Assembly (NCBI RefSeq): GCF_002101295.1
Contig: NZ_CP020778.1
Location: forward strand, 434,001-498,000
DNA from: Candidatus Pelagibacter sp. RS40
Lineage (GTDB): Bacteria > Pseudomonadota > Alphaproteobacteria > Pelagibacterales > Pelagibacteraceae
Length of the DNA: 64,000 nucleotides
Direction of reading: 5' to 3'
Shown: piece after piece, positions 1-10,855 of the stretch
How the letters are laid out: each line of letters opens with the position of its first letter
How positions within the stretch are numbered: position 1 is the first letter of the stretch
The notes under the pieces: model-generated
Database searches by the model: none
The model's input: only the letters and a program-made list of their open reading frames with translations
Told to the model about the DNA's origin: nothing
Program-made: the position numbers and the translations under genes

Positions 1-774
1 GTAAGATTTAGCTAAATTTTCTATTTTGTTATCAGAAATTTCATTTCTATGAATGCCCCCTGTAATTAGCAAAGCATCAAAATTTTGAACATTGGCACCT
101 TTAATATCTGTGTTAAGATTATCACCTATACATAGAACTTTTTTATCTCCAGTTTCGGCAGATAACTCATAAACAGGGGGGTATGGTTTGCCAAAATATA
201 TAACTTCTCCTTTTAAATTTTCAAAAACTTTTGCTACCGATCCTGCACAATATTCTCTTACATTTCCCTTATCGACTATTAAATCTGGGTTTGTACATAT
301 CATCTTTTTTTTTAAATGTTCTTTGAGAAGTATTTTATAATAATCTAAATCTTTGTTATAATTATCAAATAAACCTGTGCAAAGAATATAATCTGCTAAA
401 TCTATATTTGTTTCTTTTAAATTTTTAAAAGATGAAAATAAATCATAATCTCTTGGGGGTCCTATGTGGAAAAATTTTTTGTTTTTAAGATCGCTTTTTA
501 AATATTTTAAAGCGGCTTCACCTGAAGTGAAAACATTTTCAAAATTTTCTTTTAGACCCATTTTTTTTAAAAATTTTATTACAGGTTCATTAGGTCTTGG
601 TGCGTTTGTTAAAAGCACATATTCTTTTTTATTTTCTTTTAGATGTCTCAAGGTTTCTACGGCTGAAAAATTAAGCTTCAAACCATTATGTATCACTCCC
701 CATATATCGATATAAAAAAGATCGTAATCAAATGCGATTTTACTAAGCCCTTCTGTATCAAGGTTTGTTATCAT
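1..774 (-). CDS. HAD-superfamily class IIA phosphatase (TIGR01459-like), 3' end cut by window edge
   Basis: I translated this gene by hand because it runs off the window. It starts at the ATG at 774 and stays open for 258 codons to base 1, so the C-terminus is missing. The N-terminal part carries a HAD motif I of the form DxxGVIHNG near residue 20, a motif II threonine (LLTNAPRP) near residue 55, and a late motif (VLCIGDNLNTDIKGA) near residue 220. This matches the class IIA (NagD-like) sugar or nucleotide phosphatases of alphaproteobacteria, usually about 280-290 residues, so only roughly 25-30 residues are lost. Its substrate cannot be told. It is divergent from groES with a 121-base gap. 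Confidence 0.85.
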   Translation of the reverse strand, partial: MITNLDTEGLSKIAFDYDLFYIDIWGVIHNGLKLNFSAVETLRHLKENKKEYVLLTNAPRPNEPVIKFLKKMGLKENFENVFTSGEAALKYLKSDLKNKKFFHIGPPRDYDLFSSFKNLKETNIDLADYILCTGLFDNYNKDLDYYKILLKEHLKKKMICTNPDLIVDKGNVREYCAGSVAKVFENLKGEVIYFGKPYPPVYELSAETGDKKVLCIGDNLNTDIKGANVQNFDALLITGGIHRNEISDNKIENLAKSY

Positions 775-842
775 GATTGAGATATAGCCTAAAAATCTAA
801 TTAATTCTTTGCTTTTTTGGTTCCATAAATTTCTCCAGGGAT

Positions 843-871
843 CTTGAAATACTCATTATTGACCTCTATAT
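843..871 (+). promoter_or_regulatory. Heat-shock (sigma-32/RpoH) type promoter for groESL
   Basis: CTTGAAA at 843-849 is followed after 14 bases by CTCTATAT at 864-871. This resembles the RpoH consensus CTTGAAA-N11/15-CCCCATNT. It lies 25 bases before the groES start and after the divergent HAD gene start. The same arrangement appears before the hsp20 gene at 21094, which supports the call. I see no CIRCE inverted repeat, so HrcA control is unlikely here. Confidence 0.65.
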
Positions 872-895
872 GAATGCTAATTTAAAGGAGTTTAT

Positions 896-1189
896 ATGAA
901 GTTCAAACCGTTACACGATAGAGTGTTAATCGAAGTATTAGATAGCAGCGAAAAAACTGCTGGTGGAATAATTATCCCTGACACAGCCCAAGAAAAACCG
1001 CAAGAGGGTAAAGTAGTTGCAGTTGGTGGTGGTGCTAAAACAGAGGATGGAAAAATAATCCCTATGGATGTTAAAGTTGGCGACAAAGTTCTTTTTGGAA
1101 AGTGGTCTGGAACTGAAGTCAAAATAGATGGTAAAGAATACAGCATAATGAAAGAATCTGACATTATGGGTATTTCATCAGGAAAATAA
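896..1189 (+). CDS. groES: Co-chaperonin GroES (Hsp10)
   Basis: This 97-residue protein has the usual GroES length. It forms the heptameric cap of the GroEL cavity in the cytoplasm. The N-terminus reads [14 protein letters not shown], and the mobile loop that docks on GroEL ([10 protein letters not shown]) spans about residues 19-28. The C-terminal strand ends with [12 protein letters not shown]. The ATG is preceded by the Shine-Dalgarno AAAGGAG. groEL follows after 23 bases, so the two are one operon behind the sigma-32 type promoter at 843-871. Confidence 0.98.
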   Translation: MKFKPLHDRVLIEVLDSSEKTAGGIIIPDTAQEKPQEGKVVAVGGGAKTEDGKIIPMDVKVGDKVLFGKWSGTEVKIDGKEYSIMKESDIMGISSGK

Positions 1190-1200
1190 TAATTAATTAA

Positions 1201-2868
<1,668 letters not shown>

Positions 2869-2895
2869 TTATCCTATTTGCTTAAAACAAAATTT

Positions 2896-2927
2896 AAAAA
2901 GGCCGTCCTTGTGATGGCCTTTTTTTT
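2896..2927 (+). terminator. Rho-independent terminator of groESL
   Basis: A 12-bp stem pairs AAAAAGGCCGTC with GATGGCCTTTTT (one G-U pair) around the five-base loop CTTGT, followed by an uninterrupted T run. It begins 28 bases after the groEL stop codon. It is the clearest intrinsic terminator in the window. Confidence 0.9.
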
Positions 2928-2928
2928 A

Positions 2929-3115
2929 TCCACTTCATGGTGGATGAAAACTTAATCTAACAAATTTATGTAGTCTTTTTCTAATTAACCACATGCTACG
3001 AATCTATATTTATACTCAAGTTGTATCCATCACTTAGTAATTGAGAAAAAATGCTTTGTAATATTGTGTTTTTAGATGTTTTAAAAAAATATTTTTTATA
3101 TATAACGGCGCTCAA
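2929..3115. other. Intergenic region between groEL terminator and typA
   Basis: About 190 bases without a convincing gene on either strand. It should hold the typA promoter: A+T-rich stretches such as TTTTTTATATATAA lie just before the typA start, but I do not see a good -35/-10 pair. There is no clear Shine-Dalgarno before the typA ATG. I see no structured RNA signature here. Confidence 0.5.
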
Positions 3116-4945
3116 ATGACAACTGAAATTAGAAACATAACCATTATCGCTCACGTCGATCACGGTAAAACAACCTTAATCGACAATCTGATGAAACAAA
3201 GCGGATCTTTTAGAGAAAATGAAGTTGTAGATGAAAGATTAATGGATTCCGGTGAACTTGAAAAAGAGAGAGGAATTACAATTTTAGCCAAACCAGCATC
3301 CATTAATTGGAATAATTCAAGAATAAACATAATTGACACTCCTGGACACAGAGATTTTGCAGCAGAAGTAGAGAGAGTTTTAAGTATGGCGGATGGAGCT
3401 TTGCTATTAATTGACTCGGCTGAGGGTGTGATGCCTCAAACTAAATTTGTTTTAGCAAAAGCACTTAAGCAAGGGCTAAAACCAATAGTGGTAATAAATA
3501 AATTAGATAAGCCAGATCAAAGAGCAAATGAAGTATTAGATGAAACTTTTGACTTATTTGTAAGTTTAGATGCAAATGAAGAACAATTAGATTTTCCAGT
3601 TATATATGCTAGTGGTAGATCGGGTTGGGCTAGTAAAGAAATTGATGGTCCTAGGGAAAACTTGCATCCATTATTAGATTTAGTAATTGAACATGTGCAA
3701 CCAGCAAAATTTGATAAGACAAAACCTTTCGCGATGCTGTCTACCTTACTTTATGCTGATAGTTTCTTAGGTAGAAGTTTAGTTGGAAGAATATCTCAAG
3801 GTACAGCAAAAGCAAATCAACAAATTAAAGCAATAAATTTAGATGGTGAAAAAGTTGATGAGGGAAGATTAACTAAAATATTTAGATATGAAGGTACAAA
3901 AAAAGTTCCGATAGATATAGGTGAAGCTGGAGATATAGTCGTTGTAGCTGGTCTAGAAAAAGCAAATGTTGCGGATACTATTTGTGATCTAGATGTAGAT
4001 AATCCAATTCAAGCTACTCCAATAGATCCACCAACAATGTCAATAAAGATTACTGTAAATAGTTCGCCACTCGCAGGTACCGAAGGTAAAAAATTAACAA
4101 GCACTCAGATCAGAGAAAGATTGATGGTTGAGGCTCAAAATAATGTTGGAATTACATTTTCCGAAAATGAAAACAAAGATGCATTTGAAATTAGTGGACG
4201 TGGTGAATTAATGTTAGAAATTCTTCTTACACAAATGCGAAGAGAAGGATTTGAACTAACCGTTAGCCCACCAAGAGTTTTATTCAAAAAAGATGATGAT
4301 GGAAATAAATTAGAACCTTTTGAAGAAATAACCGTAGATTTAGACGAGGAATATTCATCAAAAATCATTGACTCTATGAATAGAAGAAAAGGAAAGTTGA
4401 TAGATCTTAAGGATACAGGCAAAAATAAAAAGAGACTTATTTTCCATGCACCTACTCGAGGTCTGATGGGTTATACAAGTAGATTTTTAACTCTTACAAA
4501 AGGCACAGGCGTAATAAATAGAATTTTTCACTCATATAGTAAATTTGAAGGAGAGATGGAAGGTAGAAGAAATGGTGCTTTAATCTCTATGGAACAAGGT
4601 AAAGCTGTTGCCTTTGCAATATTTAATCTACAGGCAAGAGGTGAGATGTTCGTAACTCATAATGATCCTGTTTATTCAGGTATGATAGTTGGTTTAGCTC
4701 CAAAACCTGGAGATATGATAATTAATGTCATGAAGGGAAAAAAATTAACAAATATGAGAACACAAGGAACAGATGAAAATGTTGTCCTTACTCCAGTGAG
4801 AAAAATGTCAATTGCTGAGCAGTTAAGCATGTTGAACACTGATGAGGCTTTAGAGATAACTCCTAAATCATGTAGATTGAGAAAATCAATCCTAGATCCT
4901 CACGAGAGAAAAAGAATTGAAAAAGCAGCCTCTTTAGCTAACTAA
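3116..4945 (+). CDS. typA: Ribosome-associated GTPase TypA/BipA
   Basis: This 609-residue protein is a translation-factor GTPase of the TypA/BipA family. It binds ribosomes and helps assembly and stress adaptation, notably in the cold. The G1 motif AHVDHGKTT is at residues 12-20, DTPGH (G3) at 74-78 and NKLD (G4) at 128-131. EF-G-like domains III and V follow, and the family-specific C-terminal domain contains the conserved segment MRTQGTDENVVLTP. The length equals the family norm. Its stop codon overlaps the end of the convergent YczE-like gene by 8 bases. Confidence 0.98.
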   Translation: MTTEIRNITIIAHVDHGKTTLIDNLMKQSGSFRENEVVDERLMDSGELEKERGITILAKPASINWNNSRINIIDTPGHRDFAAEVERVLSMADGALLLIDSAEGVMPQTKFVLAKALKQGLKPIVVINKLDKPDQRANEVLDETFDLFVSLDANEEQLDFPVIYASGRSGWASKEIDGPRENLHPLLDLVIEHVQPAKFDKTKPFAMLSTLLYADSFLGRSLVGRISQGTAKANQQIKAINLDGEKVDEGRLTKIFRYEGTKKVPIDIGEAGDIVVVAGLEKANVADTICDLDVDNPIQATPIDPPTMSIKITVNSSPLAGTEGKKLTSTQIRERLMVEAQNNVGITFSENENKDAFEISGRGELMLEILLTQMRREGFELTVSPPRVLFKKDDDGNKLEPFEEITVDLDEEYSSKIIDSMNRRKGKLIDLKDTGKNKKRLIFHAPTRGLMGYTSRFLTLTKGTGVINRIFHSYSKFEGEMEGRRNGALISMEQGKAVAFAIFNLQARGEMFVTHNDPVYSGMIVGLAPKPGDMIINVMKGKKLTNMRTQGTDENVVLTPVRKMSIAEQLSMLNTDEALEITPKSCRLRKSILDPHERKRIEKAASLAN

Positions 4946-5582
4946 TTTTATTAACAAAGAATAAACCAAAGGCAACTGCAGGGCCTATCCCAAATGCAAA
5001 TATTAATGTTCCAACACCAACAGTTCCACCTAAATACCATCCAATTAAGACAACTGAAATTTCTAGACAAGCTCTCACAAAGGCAATTGGTAAATTTGTA
5101 ATTTTTGTCAATCCAGTCATCAAACCGTCTCTAGGTCCTGGTCCTAAGTTAGCAACCAAATATATTCCACTACCTAATCCAACTAACAATACAGAAACAA
5201 TTGATAATAAATATTTAGAAAAAAAATTTGTTGGTGGATCAAACAAATATAAAGTTACATCAATCATTCCAGCAATAATGATAATATTCATAACTGTTCC
5301 TATTCCTGGCTTTTGTTTTAGAAAAATCCACAAAAATAAGACACTCACACTAACAATAAATGTAGCTACACCAATCGATATGTCCGTTTTTTTGGATATT
5401 CCTTCAGCAAATACTGACCACGGTGAATTACCAGTTGTTGATAAAACTAAAAGACCTTCTCCTAAACCAAACAAAACTAATCCCAAACAAAGAAAAAAAA
5501 ATGTTGAAAATTTGGGTTTAAAATTTAAAGGTTTTTCTGAGCTCCAGGTTTTTATTGGAATTTTTTTAATAGTTAAAAACAT
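4938..5582 (-). CDS. YczE/YitT-type integral membrane protein
   Basis: The product is 214 residues with about five or six hydrophobic helices and the loop motif GPGPRDGLMTGL near residues 150-160. This is characteristic of the YczE/YyaS/YitT group (COG2364) of membrane proteins. Their biochemical role is unknown; some act in export or regulation of secreted products. I use the ATG at 5582 rather than the TTG two codons upstream at 5588. The gene converges on typA, overlapping its end by 8 bases. Identity as a membrane protein of this family is fairly firm; the function is not. Confidence 0.8.
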   Translation of the reverse strand: MFLTIKKIPIKTWSSEKPLNFKPKFSTFFFLCLGLVLFGLGEGLLVLSTTGNSPWSVFAEGISKKTDISIGVATFIVSVSVLFLWIFLKQKPGIGTVMNIIIIAGMIDVTLYLFDPPTNFFSKYLLSIVSVLLVGLGSGIYLVANLGPGPRDGLMTGLTKITNLPIAFVRACLEISVVLIGWYLGGTVGVGTLIFAFGIGPAVAFGLFFVNKIS

Positions 5583-5715
5583 TATCAATCAAAGATCTTA
5601 TTGCATAACAGAATTTATGTATAAACAACAGAAAATAAGTTTATCTATATTCTCTTCTAATATCTTCTCACTTTAGTTAAATATTAATTTCTATTAAAAT
5701 AATTTAATAAATTTT

Positions 5716-6405
5716 ATGAATAAAATCATTTTAACTTTTTTCATTGCTTTAGGAATCTTATTTAAAATAAATGCGTATGCTCACACTGATCATTATAAAA
5801 ATATTAAATCGATTGAAATGGAAATATTTAAAGACAATAAATATATAGGGTTTAGTAAATTTTTTTTTAATAAAACTCAAAAAAAATTTGAAGTAACAAA
5901 TACCACAAACTTTGAAGTTAAACTCATGGGTATAACAGTTTTCTCAGTTATTAGTGAAGGTTTGGAAATTTACGAAAATGATCAACTAATTTATTTTAAA
6001 TCAGATACAGTACAAAATGATAAAAAAAAATTTGTGGAAGTGTTCTTCGATGAAGAAAATAGAAATTTTAAAATTAATGGATCTTCGTATAAAGGAACTG
6101 GAAATTTAGAGAATATAATTGGTAATTGGTGGAATCATAGATTGTTACAATCAGACACTCAAATTAGTCCACTTTCTGGGAGTATCAAAAAACAATCAGT
6201 AGAATTTCTAAAAAAGGAAAAAATTAGACTTTATGAAAATGAAATTAATGTTGAAAAATTTAGACTTAAATCTACTGATGAAAGTCTTCCAAAAGATAAG
6301 AGACTAGATTTTGAAATTTGGTACGATAAAAAAAGAGCAATGATAGTTAAAATTCGATATAAAAGATTAGGTACTTGGGAGTACAGACTAAAAAAAGTTA
6401 ATTAG
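5716..6405 (+). CDS. Secreted DUF6134-like protein
   Basis: This 229-residue protein has an N-terminal signal peptide, with a hydrophobic core at about residues 4-20 and likely cleavage after NAYA, so it should reach the periplasm. The rest is a beta-rich domain that resembles the DUF6134 family, often found in marine alphaproteobacteria and of unknown role. No catalytic motif is visible. It has its own upstream gap of about 130 bases and overlaps the end of the convergent FAD enzyme gene by 8 bases. The family label is from memory of the overall pattern and is moderately sure. Confidence 0.65.
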   Translation: MNKIILTFFIALGILFKINAYAHTDHYKNIKSIEMEIFKDNKYIGFSKFFFNKTQKKFEVTNTTNFEVKLMGITVFSVISEGLEIYENDQLIYFKSDTVQNDKKKFVEVFFDEENRNFKINGSSYKGTGNLENIIGNWWNHRLLQSDTQISPLSGSIKKQSVEFLKKEKIRLYENEINVEKFRLKSTDESLPKDKRLDFEIWYDKKRAMIVKIRYKRLGTWEYRLKKVN

Positions 6406-7369
6406 TAATTTTTTTATATAAATCACTGGCGCTTATCCATCCATTTTCATAACGAGGGCCACCGAACCAATCACCACAAATCCCAACTTTTAATGATTTA
6501 CTCCATAAAGATTGAATATTTAAGTTTTTTTTGTTTGCAGAATATTTCCAACCATGGATATTTGAGAAATATATTTTATTGATATTTATCTTGGATAGTT
6601 TTTTAAATCTATTGATCAAAAAATTCGTAAAATTTTTTTTATTATTTCTATAATTTAAAATATTTCTATTAGCCCATTTAAATGTGCTTTGAATTGTCCA
6701 AAGATCGTATTTGTACTTAAACCTTTTTTTGCTATTTTCTTTAGCTGCCCACCCTATTACTTCATCATTAAATAAGAAACTTGAAAAATTATTTTTAATT
6801 TTATTTGTTACAGTCATAACTGTGATATTTGCCTCCATTTTTACTTTTTTATTCTTGAAAAAATTAGGAAGAAATTTTTTTAATAGTTTTTTTGATTGTG
6901 CAAAAGGAATTGATATTATTAATATTTCATAATATTTAACATCACCATTTAAAAAACTTAATTTCCAATTTTTTCTTATCCTCTCAATTTTAGATAGCTC
7001 ATATCCAAAAATACAATTTATATTTTTTAATAAATATTTTGATATTGCATTATTTCCTTTTACTCCAATAAGTTTGGTATGTTTTTTATTCTCTAAAACT
7101 TTACTGTGATCAAAATTATGTGGACCCTGCCATTTTTTTAAAACTCTTTTTTTTTGTAATCCAGAACAAAATTTTTTAAATTTGCTCGTTTTTGGAGAGA
7201 TATATTGTAGCCCGTGATCAAAACCTAATTTGTTTAGATACCTTCTATGAGAGCTTCTGCCGCCAATTCCTTTTGCTTTTTCATAAACATCGACTTTATA
7301 TTTTTTAGATAACAAATTAGCAATTGTTGAACCAGAAATCCCACTACCAATTACGCAAATACTTTTCAC
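6398..7369 (-). CDS. Renalase-like NAD(P)/FAD-dependent oxidoreductase
   Basis: The 323-residue protein opens with a Rossmann dinucleotide-binding motif GSGISGS at residues 8-14, followed by a VDVYEKAKGIGGRSSHRR segment typical of FAD amine-oxidase/renalase-like enzymes (COG3380). The C-terminus has a second FAD-contact region (CGDWFGGPRYENGWISA). The substrate is unknown. Translation starts at a GTG that overlaps the tldE stop in a GTGA junction, so it is translationally coupled as the third gene of a tldD-tldE-oxidoreductase series. Whether it works with the TldDE peptidase is open. Confidence 0.8.
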   Translation of the reverse strand: MKSICVIGSGISGSTIANLLSKKYKVDVYEKAKGIGGRSSHRRYLNKLGFDHGLQYISPKTSKFKKFCSGLQKKRVLKKWQGPHNFDHSKVLENKKHTKLIGVKGNNAISKYLLKNINCIFGYELSKIERIRKNWKLSFLNGDVKYYEILIISIPFAQSKKLLKKFLPNFFKNKKVKMEANITVMTVTNKIKNNFSSFLFNDEVIGWAAKENSKKRFKYKYDLWTIQSTFKWANRNILNYRNNKKNFTNFLINRFKKLSKININKIYFSNIHGWKYSANKKNLNIQSLWSKSLKVGICGDWFGGPRYENGWISASDLYKKITN

Positions 7370-8682
7370 CTTCCAGCTACAATCATACCCTCAACTAAAA
7401 GAGTTGGTGCATTAGTAGAGTATTTAAATTCTAGATCATTAGCCAAAGTAATATTTTTAAATATGTCCTTAAAATTTCCTGCAATTGTAATTTCACTTAC
7501 AGGATATATAAATTCACCATTTTCAACCATAAAACCATTTGCTCCAACAGAATAATCTCCAGTTACAAGGTTTGTGCCATGTCCAATTGTTTCTGTAATG
7601 TATAAATTTTTTTTACTAGATTTAAGTAGTGTTTCAAGAGGCATACTCCCATTTTCAAAATATAAGTTACTTGTACCACCGCATCTACCATTTGATTTCA
7701 AATTTAATTTTTTTCCGTAATAAGTATCTACTAAATAACTTTTTAATACACCGTTTTCGATTAATTTAAGATTGTTAGTTTCTACTCCTTCGCTATCGAA
7801 ATTTTTAGAGCCAAGTCCTTTTTTTATTTTTGGATCATCTATAACATTTAGAGATTTAGGAAAAATTTCTTCACCAATTTTATTCTTTAAAAATGAGGTT
7901 CCTCTTGAAATAGCCCCTGCAGATATTGCGCTTGATAAAACATTCAAAATACCTTTCGAAATTTTTTTATCAAATACAATACCTATTTTCTCACTTTTTA
8001 TTTTCTTAGGATCTAATTTTTTTATCGTATTTGCTGCAGCACATTCACCTATATTTTTAGGGTTAATTAAATCAGAAAAATGTCTTTTAGTAGTAAAGTC
8101 ATAATCTCTCTCCATTTGGCTATCTTTTTTAGCAACCGCTACACAACTAATATTAAAGTTTGAAGTTTTATATCCATTTATAAAACCATTGCTATTGGCT
8201 AAAACAAAATTTGACTTATTTTCAGTAAAGTCTGTTTCAGTGTTAATAATTTTAGTTTCTTTAGATGCAGCTTCCTCGGCTTCTTTTAAAATGTCTATTT
8301 TTTTATTATTTGGAACATGAAATTCATCATAAAGATCCAAACTTTCAAAATTTTTTGCCATTAATTCCTTGTCAGGTAATGAATTAAATTCGTCATCAGG
8401 AGTTATTTTTGCTGTCTCAATGCATCTTTCTGTAAGTATTTTAATATTATCTTTTGATAAATTTGAGGATGAGATAGTTGATTTTTTTTTGTCTATATAA
8501 GTCGTAATGCCTATAGCAAAACTATCAGATCTGTTTGATTCATCTAATTGTTTATTTCTTAAATTTACTGTTTCTGAGATGGAATGAACAACTTCAACAT
8601 TTACATCTGTGGCACCGAGCTTTTTTGAATACTCAATTGTTTGACTTGCAATATTATTTAAATACTCTTGATCTTTGACCAT
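7366..8682 (-). CDS. pmbA: TldE/PmbA subunit of the TldD/E metalloprotease
   Basis: This 438-residue protein is the non-metal-binding partner in the TldD/TldE heterodimer, a cytoplasmic protease that trims unfolded or modified peptides (microcin B17 precursor and CcdA antitoxin in E. coli). It shares the family's N-terminal domain and the C-terminal segment with GHGTNLVTGDYSVGANGF at about residues 362-380. It lacks the HExxxH metal site found in TldD. The gene begins three bases after the tldD stop, so the two are cotranscribed, unlike in E. coli where they are unlinked. Confidence 0.95.
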   Translation of the reverse strand: MVKDQEYLNNIASQTIEYSKKLGATDVNVEVVHSISETVNLRNKQLDESNRSDSFAIGITTYIDKKKSTISSSNLSKDNIKILTERCIETAKITPDDEFNSLPDKELMAKNFESLDLYDEFHVPNNKKIDILKEAEEAASKETKIINTETDFTENKSNFVLANSNGFINGYKTSNFNISCVAVAKKDSQMERDYDFTTKRHFSDLINPKNIGECAAANTIKKLDPKKIKSEKIGIVFDKKISKGILNVLSSAISAGAISRGTSFLKNKIGEEIFPKSLNVIDDPKIKKGLGSKNFDSEGVETNNLKLIENGVLKSYLVDTYYGKKLNLKSNGRCGGTSNLYFENGSMPLETLLKSSKKNLYITETIGHGTNLVTGDYSVGANGFMVENGEFIYPVSEITIAGNFKDIFKNITLANDLEFKYSTNAPTLLVEGMIVAGR

Positions 8683-8685
8683 TTG

Positions 8686-10098
8686 TTAAAGTTGTGTTCC
8701 ACCGACTGTCATTTTATTTATTAAAATAGATGGTTGAGCGACTCCTACAGGAACACCTTGTCCAGCTTTTCCACATGTGCCAATTCCAGGATCTAGTTTC
8801 ATATCGTTCCCAACCATTGAAACTTCTTTTAAAATTGATGGACCGTCACCAATTAATGTAGCGCCTTTGATTGGAGAGCCTATTTTTCCATTATTAATTT
8901 CATAAGCTTCAGTGCAATTAAAAACAAATTTTCCTGAGGTAATATCGACTTGTCCTCCTCCAAAACTCACTGCAAATATACCTTTATCAACTGATCTTAT
9001 CATTTCATCTTGTGAATATTTTCCACTTAACATCATTGTATTTCTCATTCTTGGTAATACGACATGTTTATAACTTTCTCTTCGACCACTACCTGTAGAT
9101 TTCGTATTCATAAGTCTTGCATTAAGCCTATCTTGCATAAAGTTTTTAAGTATTCCGTTTTCAATTAACACAGTATTCTCTGTTGGTGTGCCTTCATCAT
9201 CAATGGTTAGACTTCCTCTTCGAAGATTTAAAGTACCATCATCTACTATTGTTACTCCCTCACTAGCAACTCTTTGGCCCATCAAATTATGAAATGCTGA
9301 AGTTTTCTTTCTGTTAAAATCTCCCTCTAAACCATGTCCAATTGCTTCATGAATTAGTATCGCTGGCCAACCTGGTCCTAAAACGACTTTCATTTCTCCA
9401 GCAGGAGCTGGTTTGCTTTTAAGATTTACATCAGCAATTCTAAAAGCTTCGTCACAAACATGTTTCCAATTTTCATTTTTTAAATATTCATCATAGGACT
9501 GTCTTCCACCTATGCCATAAACACCAGTTTCTTTTTTTCCATTTTTTTCTAATACGACTGAAACATTAAATCTAACCAACGGTCTTACATCTTTTAAAAC
9601 CTCAGAATTTGATCGTATAATTTCGATTTCCTTGTGTTCGCCTAAAAAGCTGGCTGTTACTTGGCTAACAATATCGCCTTTGGATCTAATGTAATTATTT
9701 ACCTCATTTAAAATTTTTATTTTTGAATTTTGTGATTTTTCCTCAATTGGATTTAGATCTTCATAATATTTTTTATTTGATTTGAGAATTTCATGATTGT
9801 AGGTACCCTTTTTCGATTTAAGTGTATCTTTAAGATTTTCACTTGATTTTAAAATAGAGTCTTTTGAAATATCATTAGAATGAGAATAAGCTACAACTTC
9901 TCCTGTAATTGCCCTAAAACCATAGCCTAAGTCAGAGCTATAGCTTGAATTTTTAATTTTGTTATCGTCTAATAAGATTGATTCTGATTTCGAATTTTCT
10001 AGGTATAACTCCCCGTCATCACAATTATTTAGTGTATCTGATACTATACTCTCTGCTTTAGTGTTATCTAAATCGCTATTTTTGAAGAAATTTGACAT
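8686..10098 (-). CDS. tldD: Metalloprotease TldD
   Basis: This 470-residue protein is the catalytic subunit of TldD/E. The zinc site HEAIGH is at residues 250-255, followed by GLEGD, and the C-terminal half carries the GTCGKAGQGVPVGVAQP segment conserved in the family. The complex degrades small unfolded peptides in the cytoplasm. It is the first gene of a tldD-pmbA-FAD oxidoreductase unit transcribed leftward. The start chosen is the ATG at 10098, which gives the usual family length. The opposite-strand DCC gene starts 87 bases away. Confidence 0.96.
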   Translation of the reverse strand: MSNFFKNSDLDNTKAESIVSDTLNNCDDGELYLENSKSESILLDDNKIKNSSYSSDLGYGFRAITGEVVAYSHSNDISKDSILKSSENLKDTLKSKKGTYNHEILKSNKKYYEDLNPIEEKSQNSKIKILNEVNNYIRSKGDIVSQVTASFLGEHKEIEIIRSNSEVLKDVRPLVRFNVSVVLEKNGKKETGVYGIGGRQSYDEYLKNENWKHVCDEAFRIADVNLKSKPAPAGEMKVVLGPGWPAILIHEAIGHGLEGDFNRKKTSAFHNLMGQRVASEGVTIVDDGTLNLRRGSLTIDDEGTPTENTVLIENGILKNFMQDRLNARLMNTKSTGSGRRESYKHVVLPRMRNTMMLSGKYSQDEMIRSVDKGIFAVSFGGGQVDITSGKFVFNCTEAYEINNGKIGSPIKGATLIGDGPSILKEVSMVGNDMKLDPGIGTCGKAGQGVPVGVAQPSILINKMTVGGTQL

Positions 10099-10185
10099 TG
10101 AGTTAATGTAGTTGCCATAATTAATATTTCAACAGTCGTTTTATCACATTAAGAAAAATTAAAAAAATCATTATAAATTTAATTG

Positions 10186-10533
10186 ATGAAAGTTTATTTT
10201 AATAATTCTTGTAGTATTTGTAGAGCAGAAATTAACCTTTATAAAAAAGAAAATATTAGTGAGTTAAACTGGATAGATATAACTAAAAATAAAGAAGCAG
10301 AAGATGAAACAAATAAATCTGATAAAGAGCTTTTAAGAAGGTTACATGTAGAAAAAGAAGGAAGAATTTATGTTGGCGTTGATGCTTTCTTATTAGTCTG
10401 GAAAGAAATCCCAAAATACAAAATTTTATACAAATTTTTTAAATTACCAATTGTTTACCATTTTTTTTATATAGGTTATGAAATTGTTGCTTTTTTCTTA
10501 TATTTAAAAAATAGAAAACAACTAAAAAACTAA
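10186..10533 (+). CDS. DCC-family thiol-disulfide oxidoreductase-like protein (DUF393)
   Basis: The product is 115 residues with a thioredoxin-like N-terminus containing CSIC (Cys9 and Cys12), the typical DxxCxxC position of the DCC/DUF393 family. The C-terminal third is hydrophobic and suggests one membrane helix. Its partner proteins are unknown. I use the ATG at 10186; a TTG one codon upstream is less likely. The last four bases overlap the end of the convergent small membrane gene. A redox function is inferred only from the CxxC motif. Confidence 0.75.
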   Translation: MKVYFNNSCSICRAEINLYKKENISELNWIDITKNKEAEDETNKSDKELLRRLHVEKEGRIYVGVDAFLLVWKEIPKYKILYKFFKLPIVYHFFYIGYEIVAFFLYLKNRKQLKN

Positions 10534-10823
10534 CCAGTTATTTTTATAAGTATGTCGCCCATTAATGACATAAAAAAGATAAATGCTAAAAAAACAATAA
10601 AGTACATAGTTGTAATTACACTGTTTCTTTTCCGTCTCAATAGAACAAACTCCCTATCATCTAAAATTGAAATATCCCTCTCGCCTAACACATGATGGTC
10701 ATAACTATATCTCCAAATGGACTCGCCAAATCTTTTATCTAATTTGTTAAAGTATCTAATCCATGAAGCTACCCAACTGAATAGTAAAAAAAGTATAAAT
10801 AAGATCAAAGAAGTTGTTAACAT
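10530..10823 (-). CDS. Small two-helix membrane protein of unknown function
   Basis: I do not recognise this 97-residue protein. It has a hydrophobic helix at about residues 3-20, a charged central loop of about 45 residues with motifs such as WRYSYDHHVLGERD and LLRRKR, and a second helix at about residues 70-90. Both termini would lie on the same side of the membrane. It sits between the DCC protein and the DjlA-like gene, converging on the former and divergent from the latter with a 32-base gap. It looks real because it fills the space exactly and has ordinary composition. Confidence 0.6.
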   Translation of the reverse strand: MLTTSLILFILFLLFSWVASWIRYFNKLDKRFGESIWRYSYDHHVLGERDISILDDREFVLLRRKRNSVITTMYFIVFLAFIFFMSLMGDILIKITG

Positions 10824-10855
10824 TTTAAAATTTATTATATAATTTTAAAATATTT

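Noticed and set aside
892..1164. A minus-strand frame opposite groES
   Set aside because: groES is unmistakable on the plus strand with a proper ribosome site; the opposite frame has no homology pattern and no promoter.
5278..5676. A plus-strand frame of 132 codons opposite the YczE-like gene
   Set aside because: It is mostly antisense to a credible membrane protein gene and then runs into the intergenic gap without a ribosome site or a recognisable product.
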